Positions 11,641 through 24,825 of a DNA stretch of 64,000 bases are shown here, one piece after another. The DNA is taken from positions 56,001-120,000 of the forward strand of contig JAODUP010001136.1 in the NCBI GenBank assembly GCA_025642065.1, given 5' to 3'. The position numbers and the translations under genes are program-made. The first letter of the stretch is position 1. The number at the start of each line of letters is the position of its first letter. The DNA comes from Paralvinella palmiformis (Eukaryota > Annelida > Polychaeta > Terebellida > Alvinellidae). The notes under the pieces were generated by a model that had not been told where the DNA came from, searched no databases, and worked only from the letters and a program-made list of their open reading frames with translations.

Positions 11641-12330
11641 TCGAGTGCGTATCGGTGTATGAAGATGAGTAATCGTATGGTTTAATATCTGTGGTACTCG
11701 AGCCTCTAGAGGTTAGCGGTGTGTCTGTTGATATTTCGGTAACTATCGATTATTTTGTGTTTGTTTTCGGGCAAATCTAAACACATTTGTTTTGGCTAAC
11801 ATTGCTGATTATGGGGCGTACTTGCGTGCGTACGTATATATTCAGGTCCGTATTGGCATGCGGGCATTTAGAAATGTACAGAAACACGCCCATCAACACA
11901 AAAACTGGCACACATGCGCGCGCGCACACGCATACTCCCACGTGCAAGCGAATATTGAATAACACAGCTATCCTAATTTATTACAAAATAATCACTTATT
12001 CATTAGTGCAATATATAACAAAGAACAATGAATTTTATCAGACACGCCGACACCCCAACCTCCAAAGAAAGCAAATAAATAGCGTATTTTATATCATATG
12101 AGGACTATAATACCCTCCTAGGATCTCCACAACACAGAAGGATAACCATATTGAGTGATATTGAGACGTTGTACTCGTCCCAAGTTATCTAGCAGACATT
12201 TCTTCCTATATTCAGCTCTAAACTTTGGTGGTTTACCTATAAATTAGTTATGTTTGTTTTCGTGGGGTGTCCTTGCGTTCCTCTTATTTTAATATTGACT
12301 AAATTTAATCTAGCATAGAGTGAAAGAGAG
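11641..12330. other. gene-free interval
   Basis: AT-rich; no gene recognised. Confidence 0.45.
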
Positions 12331-12358
12331 AGAGTGTGTGTGTGTGTGTGTGTGTGTG
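12331..12358. repeat. (TG)n microsatellite
   Basis: Short perfect TG run. The 12360-12640 stretch after it shows no supported gene. Confidence 0.8.
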
Positions 12359-12826
12359 AACGGAGCTAAGGGATTTTCTGGATCGGTGATGGGGTTTCCT
12401 TCCGGTTTCATACGAACAAGTAAATATGACATAGCTTGGATCCATAAATTGGCGTGTCGTTGTCTTTCGAAGCCGGATTCAACTCCTCAACCGCACAACA
12501 CACCCAGCCATTAAAGCTATCGCCTCAATTCAATGGCCCTCGTCCACCTGGAATAGAAGAGCCACGGTCTACAAGAAACTGGCCAATTTGGGGGCACCTA
12601 GAAAAACTAATCGAATATTTCTCGGATAGTTCAGCTATTAGATAAGTTACACCAGTGAAACTGGTGTATTTTGCATATTATGTAATATAGATTTAATTTA
12701 TATTAATATAAATTGATTATATTTAGTTATTTTGTATTTCTTGTATTTTCTTTTTAACTGCTCATTTGAGCCCATTTATTTTATTTATTTATTATAATTT
12801 TCACTTATTTTATTTCTATAATTATA

Positions 12827-14087
12827 ATGAATTATAGTAGATATCAGTTGCTTGCCTTACGACCCTATGGTGGTAATACCATTTGTTTAGCGATGCGCCC
12901 ACGTAATGGTAAACATCCAAAGCAGATTGGGTCTGATGCAAGTAATTTGATCACTGTGCCAATAACACCATATAATGGCACAGCTGTACAAAATGTAAGT
13001 ATTGGTCTTATTAACTGTCAGTCGGTCTGTAATAAATCTGATGAAATATCTGATGTTGTTAAGGATATGGATCTTGATGCTCTTGTCATTACAGAGACTT
13101 GGCTGACTGGTAATGTTTCAGACCAGAAAATTGTTGGTGATGTGACTCCTGCTGGATATTCATTACACCATGCAGCTCGGATTCACAAAAAAAGATGGGG
13201 GAGTCGGAATTCTTCTCCGTGATTCTTTGAAGTGTGAAACCCATTTTCAGGCTAAGTCTTTTGAAAATTACCAACTGACTTTTATATCTGGGGGGATAAG
13301 TGTTCGTGTAGCTATTATCTACCGATTACACCCCACTAAGAAAAATGGCCTGAAAGCAGCAGATTTCTTCAAGGAATTTTCGGGATTTGTTGACTCTCTT
13401 GCTACCAACAGTGGTCATCTGTTGATCTTAGGTGATTTCAATATACATTGGGATTGCCAGAGGAATGCAGATACCAAACAACTGGCTGACATTCTTAGAT
13501 CTGTCAATCTCAGGCAGCATGTCCAAGAAAGAACACATAGACATGGTCACATCTTAGATCTTGTTAGCTCCCGTGATGATGATAATTTGATTACGGGTGT
13601 GTCTGCGTCTTCCATGCTGTCTGATCATTTCCTTGTTAACATTAATGTATCTTTACAGAAACAATCTGTTTCAGCTAAAGTTATTTCATATAGAAAATAT
13701 AAGTCAATTGACAAGGAGGCTTTTCTTGTTGATCTGCGAGTCTCTTCTCTGGTATTGGATCCACCGGATGATGTGGATCATTTGGTGGATTTCTATGATA
13801 GTACATTGAGAGACATTGTAGATCAACATGCACCTTTAAGGACAAAAGAAATGCCAAGCAGCCCAATGCTTCCATGGTATAATAAGAACATACAGGCTGC
13901 AAAGAGACACAGAAGGTATTGTGAGCGGCTGTGGATCAGGACCAGTTTGTGTGTTCATTTTGAAATGTTCAAGGTCAGTAAAATTCTAGTTAAAAATACC
14001 CTTGCCTCTGCTAAATATGAATATTATAATAAAAAAGATCAAAGCAACCAAGGGAAATCAAAGGACTGTTTTCAGTGTTGTGAATAA
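12827..14087 (+). pseudogene. LINE endonuclease domain (frameshifted)
   Basis: Apurinic-type endonuclease motifs appear in order: LINCQSV (start of the domain), ITETWL (catalytic Glu), LLILGDFNIH, and SDHFLVNI (catalytic His). The frame shifts near 13175-13185: the first part is read from 12827 and the rest from 13170. Another frame change follows near 14050, before the RT domain. Confidence 0.85.
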
Positions 14088-15622
14088 AATATTACATAAA
14101 AGTCAAATTGTCCTTCCAAATAATATCAACTCAGATAAAGATATGTCCCATTGTTTTAATAACTTCTTCTGTCAAAAAATATTAAATATACATAATGGGT
14201 TCCAGTCCAGCACCTTATCACAGGGTAGCCATTGGTAGAAGAGTCCTGCATATCCATGATGGATACATTTGAGCCTTTTACAGAGACTGATATCAGACAG
14301 TTGCTGAAAAAGTCATCTAATGCTTTCTGTGCAGTTGACCCTATGCCTACATGGCTTGTGAAAGATTGTCTGGATGTTCTGATAAACCCAATTACAAATA
14401 TAGTTAATAAATCATTATCTCTGGGTGTTTTCCCAAGATCCATGAAAGCTGCCCTTGTAAAACCATTAATAAAAAAACACACTATGGACTGTAATATTCT
14501 AAACAATTACAAACCTGTTTCAAATCTTACATTTTTATCTAAAGTTAAAGAAAGGGCAGTTGCTTTCCATCTAAACAAATATTTAATCAGTAATAACCTT
14601 AATGAATCACTACAGTCAGCCTATAAAAGTGGTCACAGCACTGAAACAGCCTTGGTTCGAGTGAAAAATTATATTATGATGTCAATTGATCAAAGTAAGC
14701 CACTAATACTTGTTCTTCTGGACCTGTCTGCTGCATTTGATGCAGTTGACCATAATGTACTTTTCTCTAGGTTAAAAGACATGTTTGGTCTGTCAGGTAA
14801 AGTACTTGAATGGTTTAGATCCTATCTGGAACAACGCTCCCAGAGAGTGTCTGCTCATGGTATTTTATCTGACATTCAGTCTTTGTTATCTGGTGTACCA
14901 CAGGGTTAAGTTCTTGGTCCTCTGGTTTTCACAATGTATACCCGTCCTCTTGGGATCATTGCGCAGCGATATGGGGTTAAATATCACTTGTATGCTGATG
15001 ACACACAGCTGTATATATCACTGGATCCTGACAATGAGTTAAATTTCTCCTCTTCCTTGAAGAAATTAGAACATTGTATTGCCGATATTCGGCTAGTTAT
15101 GACTCAAAATCTTCTAAAACTAAATGATAATAAAACAAATATTTTATATTTGGTATCACCACATTGTGTTAAATCCCTAAAGACACCAGCATTACATATG
15201 GGTGCATCTTCGATTTCCCCATAATGGGTTAGTAAAAAATCTAGGGGTTATTTTTGACCAATGTATTAACATGCGTGAACATGTCACATCAGTATGCCGA
15301 GCTGCCTATTACCATCTTAGGAACATCCACTGTTTAAAAGCATTCTTGACACAAGAATCACTTGTAACTGTAGTTCATGCCTTTGTTATATCTCGTATAG
15401 ACTATTTTAACTCCCTGTCATATGGCATATCTGATTATAACATTAATCGCCTTCAGCGAATTCAGAATAGTGCAGGTGCCAGTGTCTCGGCTCAAGTCAT
15501 ATGGTGATTGTGCGTTTAGTGTTGCAGCTCCCACTTTGTGGAATAGGTTGCCAGCAGATATAAGAAATGCGTCGTCTCTTGGAAATTTTAAGTCTCTTCT
15601 AAAATATACCTGTTCAAGGTAG
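14002..15622 (+). pseudogene. LINE reverse transcriptase domain (broken)
   Basis: RT motifs in order: SAYKSGHSTETAL, LLDLSAAFDAVDH (motif A), LSGVPQG (motif B), then an in-frame TAA at 14907, and YADDTQLYISLD (motif C). The C-terminal part RLQRIQNSA is joined directly to the distal ...PVSRLKSYGD region near 15470, skipping the usual intervening segment. LWNRLPADIRNASSLGNFK closes the ORF. Frame changes lie near 14210, 14930 and 15210. It is not functional. Confidence 0.85.
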
Positions 15623-15785
15623 TTTTCACAGATAAATACTTATTATCTTTTAAATCAATACAGGATTTTTACAGACATTATTTGGGGTATTATTATATTA
15701 CATATTATTTGTACAGCGCCTTTGAATGGCTCCTGCTAGTAGGGCTCTTTATTAAATATACATTATTATTATTATTATTATTACC

Positions 15786-15993
15786 CTCCCCAGTTGTACC
15801 AAACTAATGCACATATGGGCTTGGATCAGCGAAGCTGACAGGCTGTATGTGATGAGGAGTGCATCACCATCGCCTCATCAGTGTACAAATCTCTGGTGAT
15901 TCCCCTGTCTGACTGCTAACACACCAGAAGCTTAACCCAAATACTCATTAATATTTATGACGGCACGGGGAGGATTCCTGGTTAACTAGATAG
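15786..15993. other. short interval
   Basis: Nothing recognised. Confidence 0.4.
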
Positions 15994-16041
<48 letters not shown>

Positions 16042-16108
16042 GAGAGAGAGAGCAAAATGGTATTCGTCTCGCCTTTGTCATGGCATCCCCATCTCTCTCT
16101 CTCTGTTC

Positions 16109-16150
<42 letters not shown>

Positions 16151-16171
16151 CGTGTGTGTGTGTGTGCGTGC

Positions 16172-16208
<37 letters not shown>

Positions 16209-16232
16209 AGCTAGAGAGAGAGAGAGAGAGAG
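15994..16232. repeat. compound (TG)n-(AT)n-(TG)n-(GA)n microsatellite
   Basis: TG 15994-16036, GA run, 45 bp of unique DNA, CT run, AT 16111-16145, TG/CG 16146-16206, GA 16211-16230. Confidence 0.9.
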
Positions 16233-17370
16233 TACTGTCAATTCTCACTCTGTCTGATTGTGCACATGTGTGTGTGTGCACGCGCGCGCGCGTGGGTGTG
16301 TGCGGGTGCGGGTGCGAGTTATGAAGAATAGAACCTTCGTACTCCACGTTGCTCCTACGTTTGATAAAATGGAGCGTTCAATGTTTTTATTGTCACGATA
16401 CACGAATTACAGTTAAACACGAGACCCTGCTGACTCAGGGGTTAATGGCTTTATGTTGTATATAACGTCGAGATGTTAGTTATATAATGACCGGAATAGA
16501 AACAGACAAAACATGATCCAAGGTAGCCTCGGAATTTGAAATGATGACAGTTTACAGTTAGCATGGATATCTGTAGCCGAACTAATGAGTCTTTTCGTTG
16601 GCTGCATGAACCTATGAATAATTAATCGAACAAAATATTTTAACAATTTAGACATGACGTCACTGTGCATTTACGTTTCGACTCGGAGCTACTAAAGACG
16701 TGCTTCTCGATTCCTTAGCTGCCCACCGATACTGTCGGAGCTAATCGGCAGAGCCAGCGCGTCGTATTACGCCACTACTAGGGCTAGGACGCCATACAGA
16801 TCATGCATATTCATGATTGATCTTCGGGGGAATCGCGCTAAGACATCCACATGGGCCTCTTGCATTTAACCTACGCTGATTATCACACGTATACGTATAA
16901 TATTTCATTGAGATCAAACTGAAACATTCAAATTGAAAATCCTTCTCTGTATTTCCTCATTTATAGAAACACCCAGAGACAGTGTGCGCATTTAAAACAT
17001 AACACACACTCCATCTCGTCTTACGAAGCTCCATCACGCGGAGGCAGGCGTTAGAGTACGGCATCGCAAAAGTCCAGTTGAGGTTCTAACCCGACTCATA
17101 GTTGTGTTTATGAGGCATTTCCCTAGCACGTCGTTCCTCTGCCATTTGTCTCTGGCGTGATAAGGGCCGAAACTAAACAAGTCGGATGGTCACTCACTCA
17201 CTCACTCACCATGCTGTTGCCACTCTCACGTTGAATAAGTGTCTGTTGGTGTAGAAATTGAAACTTTTGAAGCCATTAAGTTTAATGCAATTATCAACCA
17301 TAAATTAATGCACAGATATATGTGTCCGTATTTGCAAACAGAGAGTATAAAGACATACAGCGACAACAGA
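16233..17370. other. gene-free interval with a possible old SINE
   Basis: No gene. 17040-17160 has a weak tRNA-like arrangement (GCAGGCGTTAGAGTACGGC, then GGTTCTAACCCGACTC), which could be a decayed SINE head, but no second copy was found. Confidence 0.35.
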
Positions 17371-17452
17371 CAGATATGCAGACAGACATACAGACACATA
17401 GACAGACAGGCAGATAGGCAGACAGACAGAAAGGCAGATAGACAGACAGCTT
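17371..17452. repeat. (CAGA)n microsatellite
   Basis: Degenerate GACA/CAGA tetranucleotide units. Confidence 0.85.
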
Positions 17453-17637
17453 GCTGTAAATGGTGTATTTAGCCTAACAGCATCAGCCTTTACAAAGGGC
17501 CAGTTATATAACTATGACAACGTAACAACAATATATCATAAATCTAGTCCTTTGGAAATAATTAATCTTCTCATATTCGTCATATAATATCTAAACATTG
17601 TCAAAACAACGTTTTGCCTGGCCATGTTATTACATGT

Positions 17638-17655
17638 ATTATTATTATTATTATC

Positions 17656-17695
<40 letters not shown>

Positions 17696-17851
17696 TACGT
17701 TATTATTTGCATTATTATGTTATTATTATTATCGTTATTATTATTATTATTATTATTATTATCGTTATTATTATTTTTTATTATTATTATTATTATTATT
17801 ATCGTTATTATTATTATCATTATTATTATTATCGTTATTATTATTATTATC

Positions 17852-17895
<44 letters not shown>

Positions 17896-17956
17896 CGTTA
17901 TTATTATTATTATTATTATCGTTATTATTATTATTATTATCGTTATTATTATTATC

Positions 17957-17989
<33 letters not shown>

Positions 17990-17994
17990 TATTA

Positions 17995-18034
<40 letters not shown>

Positions 18035-18375
18035 TTATTATTATTATTATTATCTTTATTATTATTATTACGTTATTATTATCGTTATTATTATTATCGT
18101 TATTATTATTATTATCGTTATTATTATTATGTTATTATTATTATTATTATTATTATCGTTATTATTATTATTATTATTATCGTTATTATTATTATTATTA
18201 TCGTTATTATTATTGTATTATTATTATTATTATTATTATCATTATTATTATTATTATCGTTATTATTATTATCGTTATTATTATTATTATTATCGTTATT
18301 ATTATTATCGTTATTATTATTATTGCTATTATTATTATCGTTATTATTATTTTTATTATTATTATTATTATCATC
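17638..18375. repeat. long (TTA)n array with recurrent TTATCG variant
   Basis: About 740 bp of TTA/ATT units. The variant block ATCGTT recurs more than twenty times at distances that are multiples of three. All three forward frames stay open for about 270 codons, giving poly-Leu, poly-Ile or poly-Tyr, purely because of composition. Confidence 0.95.
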
Positions 18376-18721
18376 ATCAACAACATTATCATTATCAGCA
18401 TTAGTTCCAGGAGATAGTTGGCGAAGGCAAGCCGTGTGGAGACAATAGACTAGCCTATATATATAGTCCACAGGTTGCTCCGTCTCGATTTGATTAAGCG
18501 ACTGGACCAGATAAATCACTCCTTTCCTTAATTAAAAACCTACATCAGCAGAAACATTCTATAACAATATATTTTCCAAAAACCTAACGCCGTACGGCTT
18601 TTAATGGGGCGAATATATTTAGTAATGATCGGTTACAAGAGGAAACGGATGAACGTGATTGATGAGGTCTACTTCTTATTATCGCCCGGGTACATTATTA
18701 AAACTCGGCTTCGTCAAGACA
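18376..18721. other. gene-free interval
   Basis: No gene or repeat recognised. Confidence 0.4.
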
Positions 18722-18907
18722 GGGGCGCCTCCGTGGTCTAGTTGGAAGCGCCTTGGGCCACAGATCACTACCACCCGAGTTCGAATCTCGGCGTGGGCAT
18801 ATCCGAGGGTGTTTCATCTTTTACTTCGCTCCATAACCTTTGGAAGTCGCTCGGCCCATTTAGCCTACCACGTGCACAAAAGTGGCCTCAAAAGATCAAT
18901 CATCATC
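18722..18907 (+). repeat. SINE family A, full length
   Basis: Complete head (GGCGCCTCCGTGGTCTAGTT, GTTCGAATCTCGGCGTG), body and ATCATCATC tail. Confidence 0.9.
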
Positions 18908-19035
18908 GCCGTAAAGTGAACTGCTCCTATCACGGCTTTGCTTTGTTTTGTTGTTCGGGGAGAATCCCCAGGCTGTCGCTTGTTCAGCACAGCCTCTGTG
19001 ATGGAGTGGTTGAGAAAGATGGAGCCGAAATATCC

Positions 19036-19272
19036 TGAGGGTGGTCACTGCCAGAGTGTATTACGTCCGGGGGGGGGGGTATTAACGTCCCACTTTATTT
19101 TTAAATAATTCAGTGGAGACGGCAGCGCCATTTAACGTGGTCACCCACCCACGATGCTGTGAGCCGAGAAATTAATCTCTGGAAACGTTTCGACCTCTTG
19201 CGGGGGTTCGAACCTGTGACCGTTGGCACCAAGCGCCGGTCGCTTAACCGCCAGGCCACCGGAGTTCATTGT
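19036..19272 (-). repeat. SINE family C
   Basis: On the minus strand a tRNA-like head (GGTGGCCTGGCGGTTAAGCG, then GGTTCGAACCCCCGC) leads into a body with AGAGATTAATTTCTC and GGCGCTGCCGTCTCC, ending in GGCAGTGACCAC. A closely similar copy lies at 48922-49140 in the same orientation. A short decayed piece matches at 22126-22170. Confidence 0.75.
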
Positions 19273-20120
19273 ATCGTATCACGGATGAATATCTGGAAGG
19301 ACGACTACGGATTGGGAACTGACGAAATGATGTTTCGTCTAGAAACAATGTGCTGTGCAAATAAATGGCACAATCGGGTAAGTCGTTATCGTTTCTTTGG
19401 TTGCCAGATCCGTATCGAATATCCATTTCAAAAGCTGTCTTTTTGCACGATAATCGCCCAAAAACCGTAGTTAGTCAAATGTTATTACGGGATGAACGTC
19501 GAAAAACGCGTAATATTACATATCCGGTAGCAACGGGTGGTTTTTCGAATGGACGCACGGATCTAGAGACCAGGTTTTTATGTTAGTAGTATAATAATCT
19601 ACCCAGAAAGTCCATTTCTTCTATTTGGTTTCTCGGAGAGGGAAGAGGGGATACTTGCTTCGGCTGCAGTAGTCTAGGATATTGGAAGTAAAACCCGTGG
19701 GAAATACCGGGTGCCGTCTTCCCCCCCTGAGCTCGACAAGACAAAGGTGCCATCAACATAGTCGGCTACGTAGCGTCATAATGGGTTTTGTTTCTAGACC
19801 AAATTATGACCGGATTTCTTCCGTGTGTCAATACAATATTCTTCTTTAATTACCATTAATAATGCTCAGCGTTATTGTTAGTTGTTCTCGTTGCTTCTGC
19901 GTGACCTTCATGCAAATATTAGATGTTTATCCCGGCTTCAAATTTCACATAAACATCAATGCGGTCATTGACTGTCATGCGAGACACTGTTAATTATATC
20001 GATCTGCGTCATCCGATGCCATCACGCAGCCTTTTGGGAACCATGGCATTTTTTTACCGTGTCCTGTTTTAAGTGCACAACGCGTCTCGTTACAAGCGCG
20101 TTCTTATTTCAGGACACGCA
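19273..20120. other. gene-free interval
   Basis: No supported gene. Confidence 0.45.
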
Positions 20121-20270
20121 TCGCCTATTTGGTGGCGCGATCGGCCACACTCGTCCGCCGCATTGTTTCAAACCCCAGCCAGGCTATGCTTGAAGGGTGT
20201 TTCATCCTCAACTCAGTCCAGCTCGGCCCGTTTAGCTTACGGTGGGTCCAGTGTTGGCCGTAAGAGATAA
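20121..20270 (+). repeat. old SINE, diverged relative of family A
   Basis: GGTGGCGCGATCGGCC and GTTTCAAACCCCAGCC form a tRNA-like head. GAAGGGTGTTTCATCC and CTCGGCCCGTTTAGC match the family A body, and TGGCCGTAAGAGAT its end. Confidence 0.65.
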
Positions 20271-23147
20271 AACTTTACATTAATAAATATATTTCAGAAG
20301 TCTCAGCAGCTCGTTTCCCGATAAATGTCTTCGTGAAGTCTGAACGTTCTCTTCTGATTGTCCATGAGGTGAAAAGGGGTTAATTTGTTTCTCGTCCATG
20401 AGGTTAAAAGGGTTAATTTGTTTTTACTACTTATAGCCGCTGAGTCGTAACTCCTATCGTACGGAATAATTCCGTCTTGAGCCCGGATCATACACTGGAG
20501 AGTGCGCCAACAAGTTACATCCGGGACACACGATTATAATATTAGGAACGTTCGGTCAATGACCTCTAACCGCTACACGAGTAGGGTTCCAAACGTATGG
20601 AACCCCGTTTCGGTTCCTAGTCTGTAATCAGGTTCCTACGCGCTCCTGGATGCGGCGTGGTGAGGACGTAGTAAATGGACTATGGAATGTGGATGTTGTC
20701 TGATTCCATGACTTATTCTGGACGCCGGGTTCCGCATTTCCGGCTTCCGGTTAGATGACCGTGCACGGGCGCCGTAAACGGCAATGGGGAACTCTGTGGG
20801 ATATTCACTAGATGGCAGCACAGAGAAACCCGGTCCAAAACTATTTTGTGCTTCCGGAATCCAAGGCTTATCCTCTTTGGTTCTGTTGTTTGGATAGTTA
20901 AAATGTCGATTTATCTGTTGTGATATTTACTCCTAGAGCATTGCAGTCGGCATCCGGGGACTTGCATTTTCACAACAGTCAACACTGCTCTTGCTGGGGT
21001 ATTTGCCCTTCGGCTAAACACGTCGTATAGCATTCCACCATGCACTGTATCTCTTCGGGTCACCTTGAGCGAATTGATGGCCTCCAACAATATTGGCAGA
21101 CAACTCTGATTGGAAGGCATTCTAATAAGTAATTTGGTCAAAAGTATTCGCGCATAAGACACCCTTTTTGCTTTGCCCAGACTTGACAAGAAGTGAAGCA
21201 TTTGGGCCGGGTCTCGGGTGCTGCCACCTGGGAAATAGCTTTCCACAGAGTTCCCCATTAGAGAGCAACCGGAAACGTTTATGGGCAGCGGGGATTGTCC
21301 AGCATCTAACAATAACCATTCAAAGCTTAAATGCGGGACGGTTTCGAAATCCGGGGAAATACCCTCATAATGACGTCATTACTGGGAATCCTTTGTTCAT
21401 TTCGTGTGTGGTTGCCTTTCGAAGCGCTACGCGGAACAAGTCGGTTTGTTCGTGCCCGTACGATAAAATGGATGCCAACCCGCACATATGGAATCACGTC
21501 TATGGATTTCCGGTTTAGTAATTTGTTCCCATCTCGCTACGTGTCGCGGCCGATGATGTCAACCTTTTCCGTGCGACCTACATAACTGTGCGGAGTGTGC
21601 TGTTAAAGAAAAACAAAAAACAAAAACGGGAAGATTCATTCACACCTAAGACCAAGGACAATTACAATGCTCATTGTCTTGAAAGTGTTACAAGATGGTA
21701 GATTGTTTACTCCATTAAGGTCAGCAATGAAATGTAAATGACAAGACAGTTTTCAAAAGACGAAGTACTCGTGTACCGAAGTTGTGGATGATGAGCGTTG
21801 ATCCTGATACTGATCACTCATATTGGCGCCATCCCGTCAAACCGAATAACAATGATCCGTCTATAAAGTTCTCTCTTAGACAATCGGATCTTTTTGTTTG
21901 TTGGTTGTTTCGTTTCATGGCCGGTGATAATATCCGAAACTGTATTTTCACTTATTTACGGTGTGGGCCTTATAGAACCTGTGATTACAGCGCTACCTTG
22001 ATCCCTATCACTCACAGGTAAAATACGGAAAGATGGGAGGGGGGGGAGTTTTATGACCTGGGGTGGTAATTGCAAGAATAGTTTGCGACATCGCGAAGAT
22101 AATTAACCTTCCGGTTACTAATTCGCCGAGACGGCAGCGCCACCTATGATGATGCGAGCTAAGAACAAAATGAAATGTCCGAAAACGATGTTCTTCGTGC
22201 AATATCTTTGCTATATGGATATCTTAACGATCATTGATGCCTGGGAGAATGGCCATGCGAGTAATTTCCTAATTTGACTGGCTATGCAGCAGCCAAGAGG
22301 TGCTTCAAGTGTTTCCAAGTGTTGATAATCAATCTAAAACCTAGTTGAACTGTTTTTATCAGCTATCAATAAAATGTCGTGTGCTATATAACATACTATA
22401 ACTGGTATACAAAATATTAAATATGCAAGTTCCGAAATGGCTTCGAGTTTATCGCCACAGGAACAAAACACGTGAATATCAATGATTTAGAGTAACGTAA
22501 ACATCACTGGTCCTATGTCGATATCTGAATTTGAATATCAGGGTTAATCCAGTATAACGTCCTAATATCCAGCATCGGAATTCCAAGAAGACCAAAACAG
22601 TATACGACAATCCCGAAACCCATCAGAATTCCTAGAATACCAGTACGATATGTGAAAGTCCTGAAACACCTCTGTTACGCTTCCTATTTAAGCAGATAAC
22701 CTTGTTTTCAATTTGTGAGTACGTTTTCCATAGACGTCGAATTCTTTTGTTAACATTTATTATCATCGTAAAATAAAAGCGAAAATGAACTTAGTTAAGT
22801 TTGGCCAGTATTACATTACCGCCTTTTCCCATAAATTATCCCCACTCATGGATAATCCACAGAAGAAGTTTCGGTTTAAATTTGTGGCATAAACTCATCT
22901 TACTATGCTGAATCCACAGTGCACATATCAGTAGTGATGAAAGCGCTTAGAATTTCTTTTAGCGTTTATACGAAGCATGCTATGCCAAACTATGACGTTT
23001 AATCGCAATCAAACACAGTGTAGTTAGTAAGAGCATATTGATCCCCTCTCCCGGCAAGAAATCTGAAGTAAATGATCGCACATCAGTAATATAAATAAGG
23101 GCTGTTTAGAGGTGTCATCATTCAGTGATCATTTACTGTTGTTCACA
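20271..23147. other. gene-free interval
   Basis: The longest frame (20911-21312, minus, 133 codons) has no recognisable domain. 22126-22170 is a fragment of SINE family C. No gene is supported. Confidence 0.45.
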
Positions 23148-23515
23148 ATGCCTCTCGGATCTTCTTACACAACAACATTCAAGGTACAAGTTATGGAATG
23201 GTAATCGTGGTGCTGCACGGCGCTTTGGCGTCGATGAAAAAGCGACGTTTGCTTGTGGGGAGCTAATATAGAGGTAGTGCTGCCTTTCACGGAGAACTGG
23301 AAGATAAACTTATAGAATGGATAATTGATTGATGTGCCCATGGTCTTGCCATTAGCACCATTCAGATTCGTTTGGAGGCAACACTTATGTCAAAGGATAT
23401 GAACAGAACACAGTTTAAGGCTTTAATTAACCAACTGGCGCTATCGTTGCATGGCGCGTAATGATTTTTCAGTTGGTCGGAAAACATACATTGTTTCCGT
23501 ATATAATACGGATTC
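23148..23515 (+). pseudogene. pogo/Tigger-like transposase N-terminal fragment
   Basis: The reading begins M-P-L-G-S-S-Y-T-T-T-F-K, matching the start of the helix-turn-helix region of pogo-type (Tc1/mariner superfamily) transposases. GAARRFGVDEK follows in a second frame, then LEDKLIEWI, RNDFSVGRKT and similar CENP-B-type HTH content in further frames. Frameshifts and stops scatter the match over about 370 bp, and no DDE catalytic region follows. Domain identity is from pattern memory; the breaks are seen directly. Confidence 0.6.
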
Positions 23516-24825
23516 GAAATTCTAGGACCATTTTAAAGTGCTAAATATGTAGATTACATATGGGAAAAACTGTATTATTAGAAGTGGAAATAGACGTCTA
23601 GTATTAGTTTTATTTCGGTTATTAATATTACCCATTAAAGACGATGAACAAATATGACCAAATTTTCGGAATCTCTGAAGTTTTCGAGACATTGAGATTG
23701 AAAATACTGTTTAGTAAATTAAATCGCAACTGACAGCAGCGGTTAAGTACCGTAATATCATATATATATATATATATTGTAAGTTACAAAACACCTGGTT
23801 GTGTCATATAAACGGATCCTGACTAATCCATGCAAAGGAAAGTGATGACGGTGGTGTCATGATGTTTTTATTACAATTTCGCTCCATCTAATCCGAACTA
23901 TAAACCATGTTTAATATAATTTCGGGGTTGTGTGGCTTTTGTTCACGCCGGGGAGTAATAGAATGGAATTACATTCAACAATGTGAGAAAGCGGGCGATA
24001 ATTTCGGAATGGACGTTTATCATACAATATTACTATTGTGTTCATATAGATTACACACATCTCTCTCTCTCTTTCCCCCTCTCTCCCTCACCCCCCACCT
24101 CTCTGATGAATAAGACCATGATGTTATTTATTTTAACCGTTATGATTTGACCTTAAAACGCGTGATATATTCTACATATCGTTTTAAGCATTACTTTGCG
24201 AGGTCGCCGTAATTGGATGAACTGTTGTGTAAAGTCTATATACTTGATTTATCAATTGTGTCAATACGCCGATCTTTAGCTTTAAATATACTAAGGTATA
24301 TCACAAAAACCGAACCCGCTGACCGGTAGTTCTAGTCGTTACGTTTTAAGCGTGTGATCTACGAATGGATCAATCCGTTGCGCTGCAATTGATGTTATAT
24401 AGTAAGCGATTTTATTATTGGATCCTCTGCAACCGAAGTGTGATCCATTGGACAGAATTATACGAACTTTGGTGGACCAGCATTACCTGACACAATACCG
24501 ATGTGCTTAAGTGGTCAGAAACACCAGTCAGTTTATCTATAAGTTGGTACAACGCTGTCCGAACAAAGGTTAACGTATCTACTATCAGATAATTAATAAC
24601 AGTTGACAAAGAGGTCAAATTCAACGTCTTTATCAATCCGGCTTAAACAGATCTTTGGTATTGTACGTGTCTCAATGGTGAGGGGATATCCCGGTTTGGT
24701 ACTTCATAATACGCGAAACATTGATTTATGTATAACAGTGTTTTAAAAGAAAGGTGTGGAAAAGCGAACCTACAACAACACAGGTACGTACATAGGAATA
24801 AGCCGTTCTATTTCAGCTGGCAACT
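23516..24825. other. gene-free interval
   Basis: Contains a short (AT)n at 23759-23778 and a CT/C-rich run at 24060-24098. No gene recognised. Confidence 0.45.

Larger units (their letters stand above)
12640..15785 (+). mobile_element. LINE, APE-type, CR1/L2-like (degenerate)
   Basis: The single element contains an endonuclease/reverse transcriptase ORF broken by several frameshifts and one clear stop, then a short 3' UTR ending in (ATT)n. The 5' end is placed approximately, near an 8-bp-stem palindrome at 12649-12667. No gag-like ORF1 was seen. CR1/L2-group elements use an apurinic-type endonuclease for target-primed reverse transcription. A second copy of the 3' end lies at 29200-29600 and an antisense internal copy at 30690-31785. 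Confidence 0.85.

Noticed and set aside
17598..18448. Three overlapping frames of about 270 codons giving poly-Leu, poly-Ile and poly-Tyr
   Set aside because: All arise from the (TTA)n array; no non-repetitive coding content.
20911..21312. 133-codon minus-strand frame as a gene
   Set aside because: No recognisable domain, no supporting splice or start context, overlapping frames of similar length on the other strand.
7410..22050. Homopolymer C or G runs (for example 7413, 8666, 19069, 22038) as regulatory quadruplexes
   Set aside because: Single runs without four spaced G tracts.
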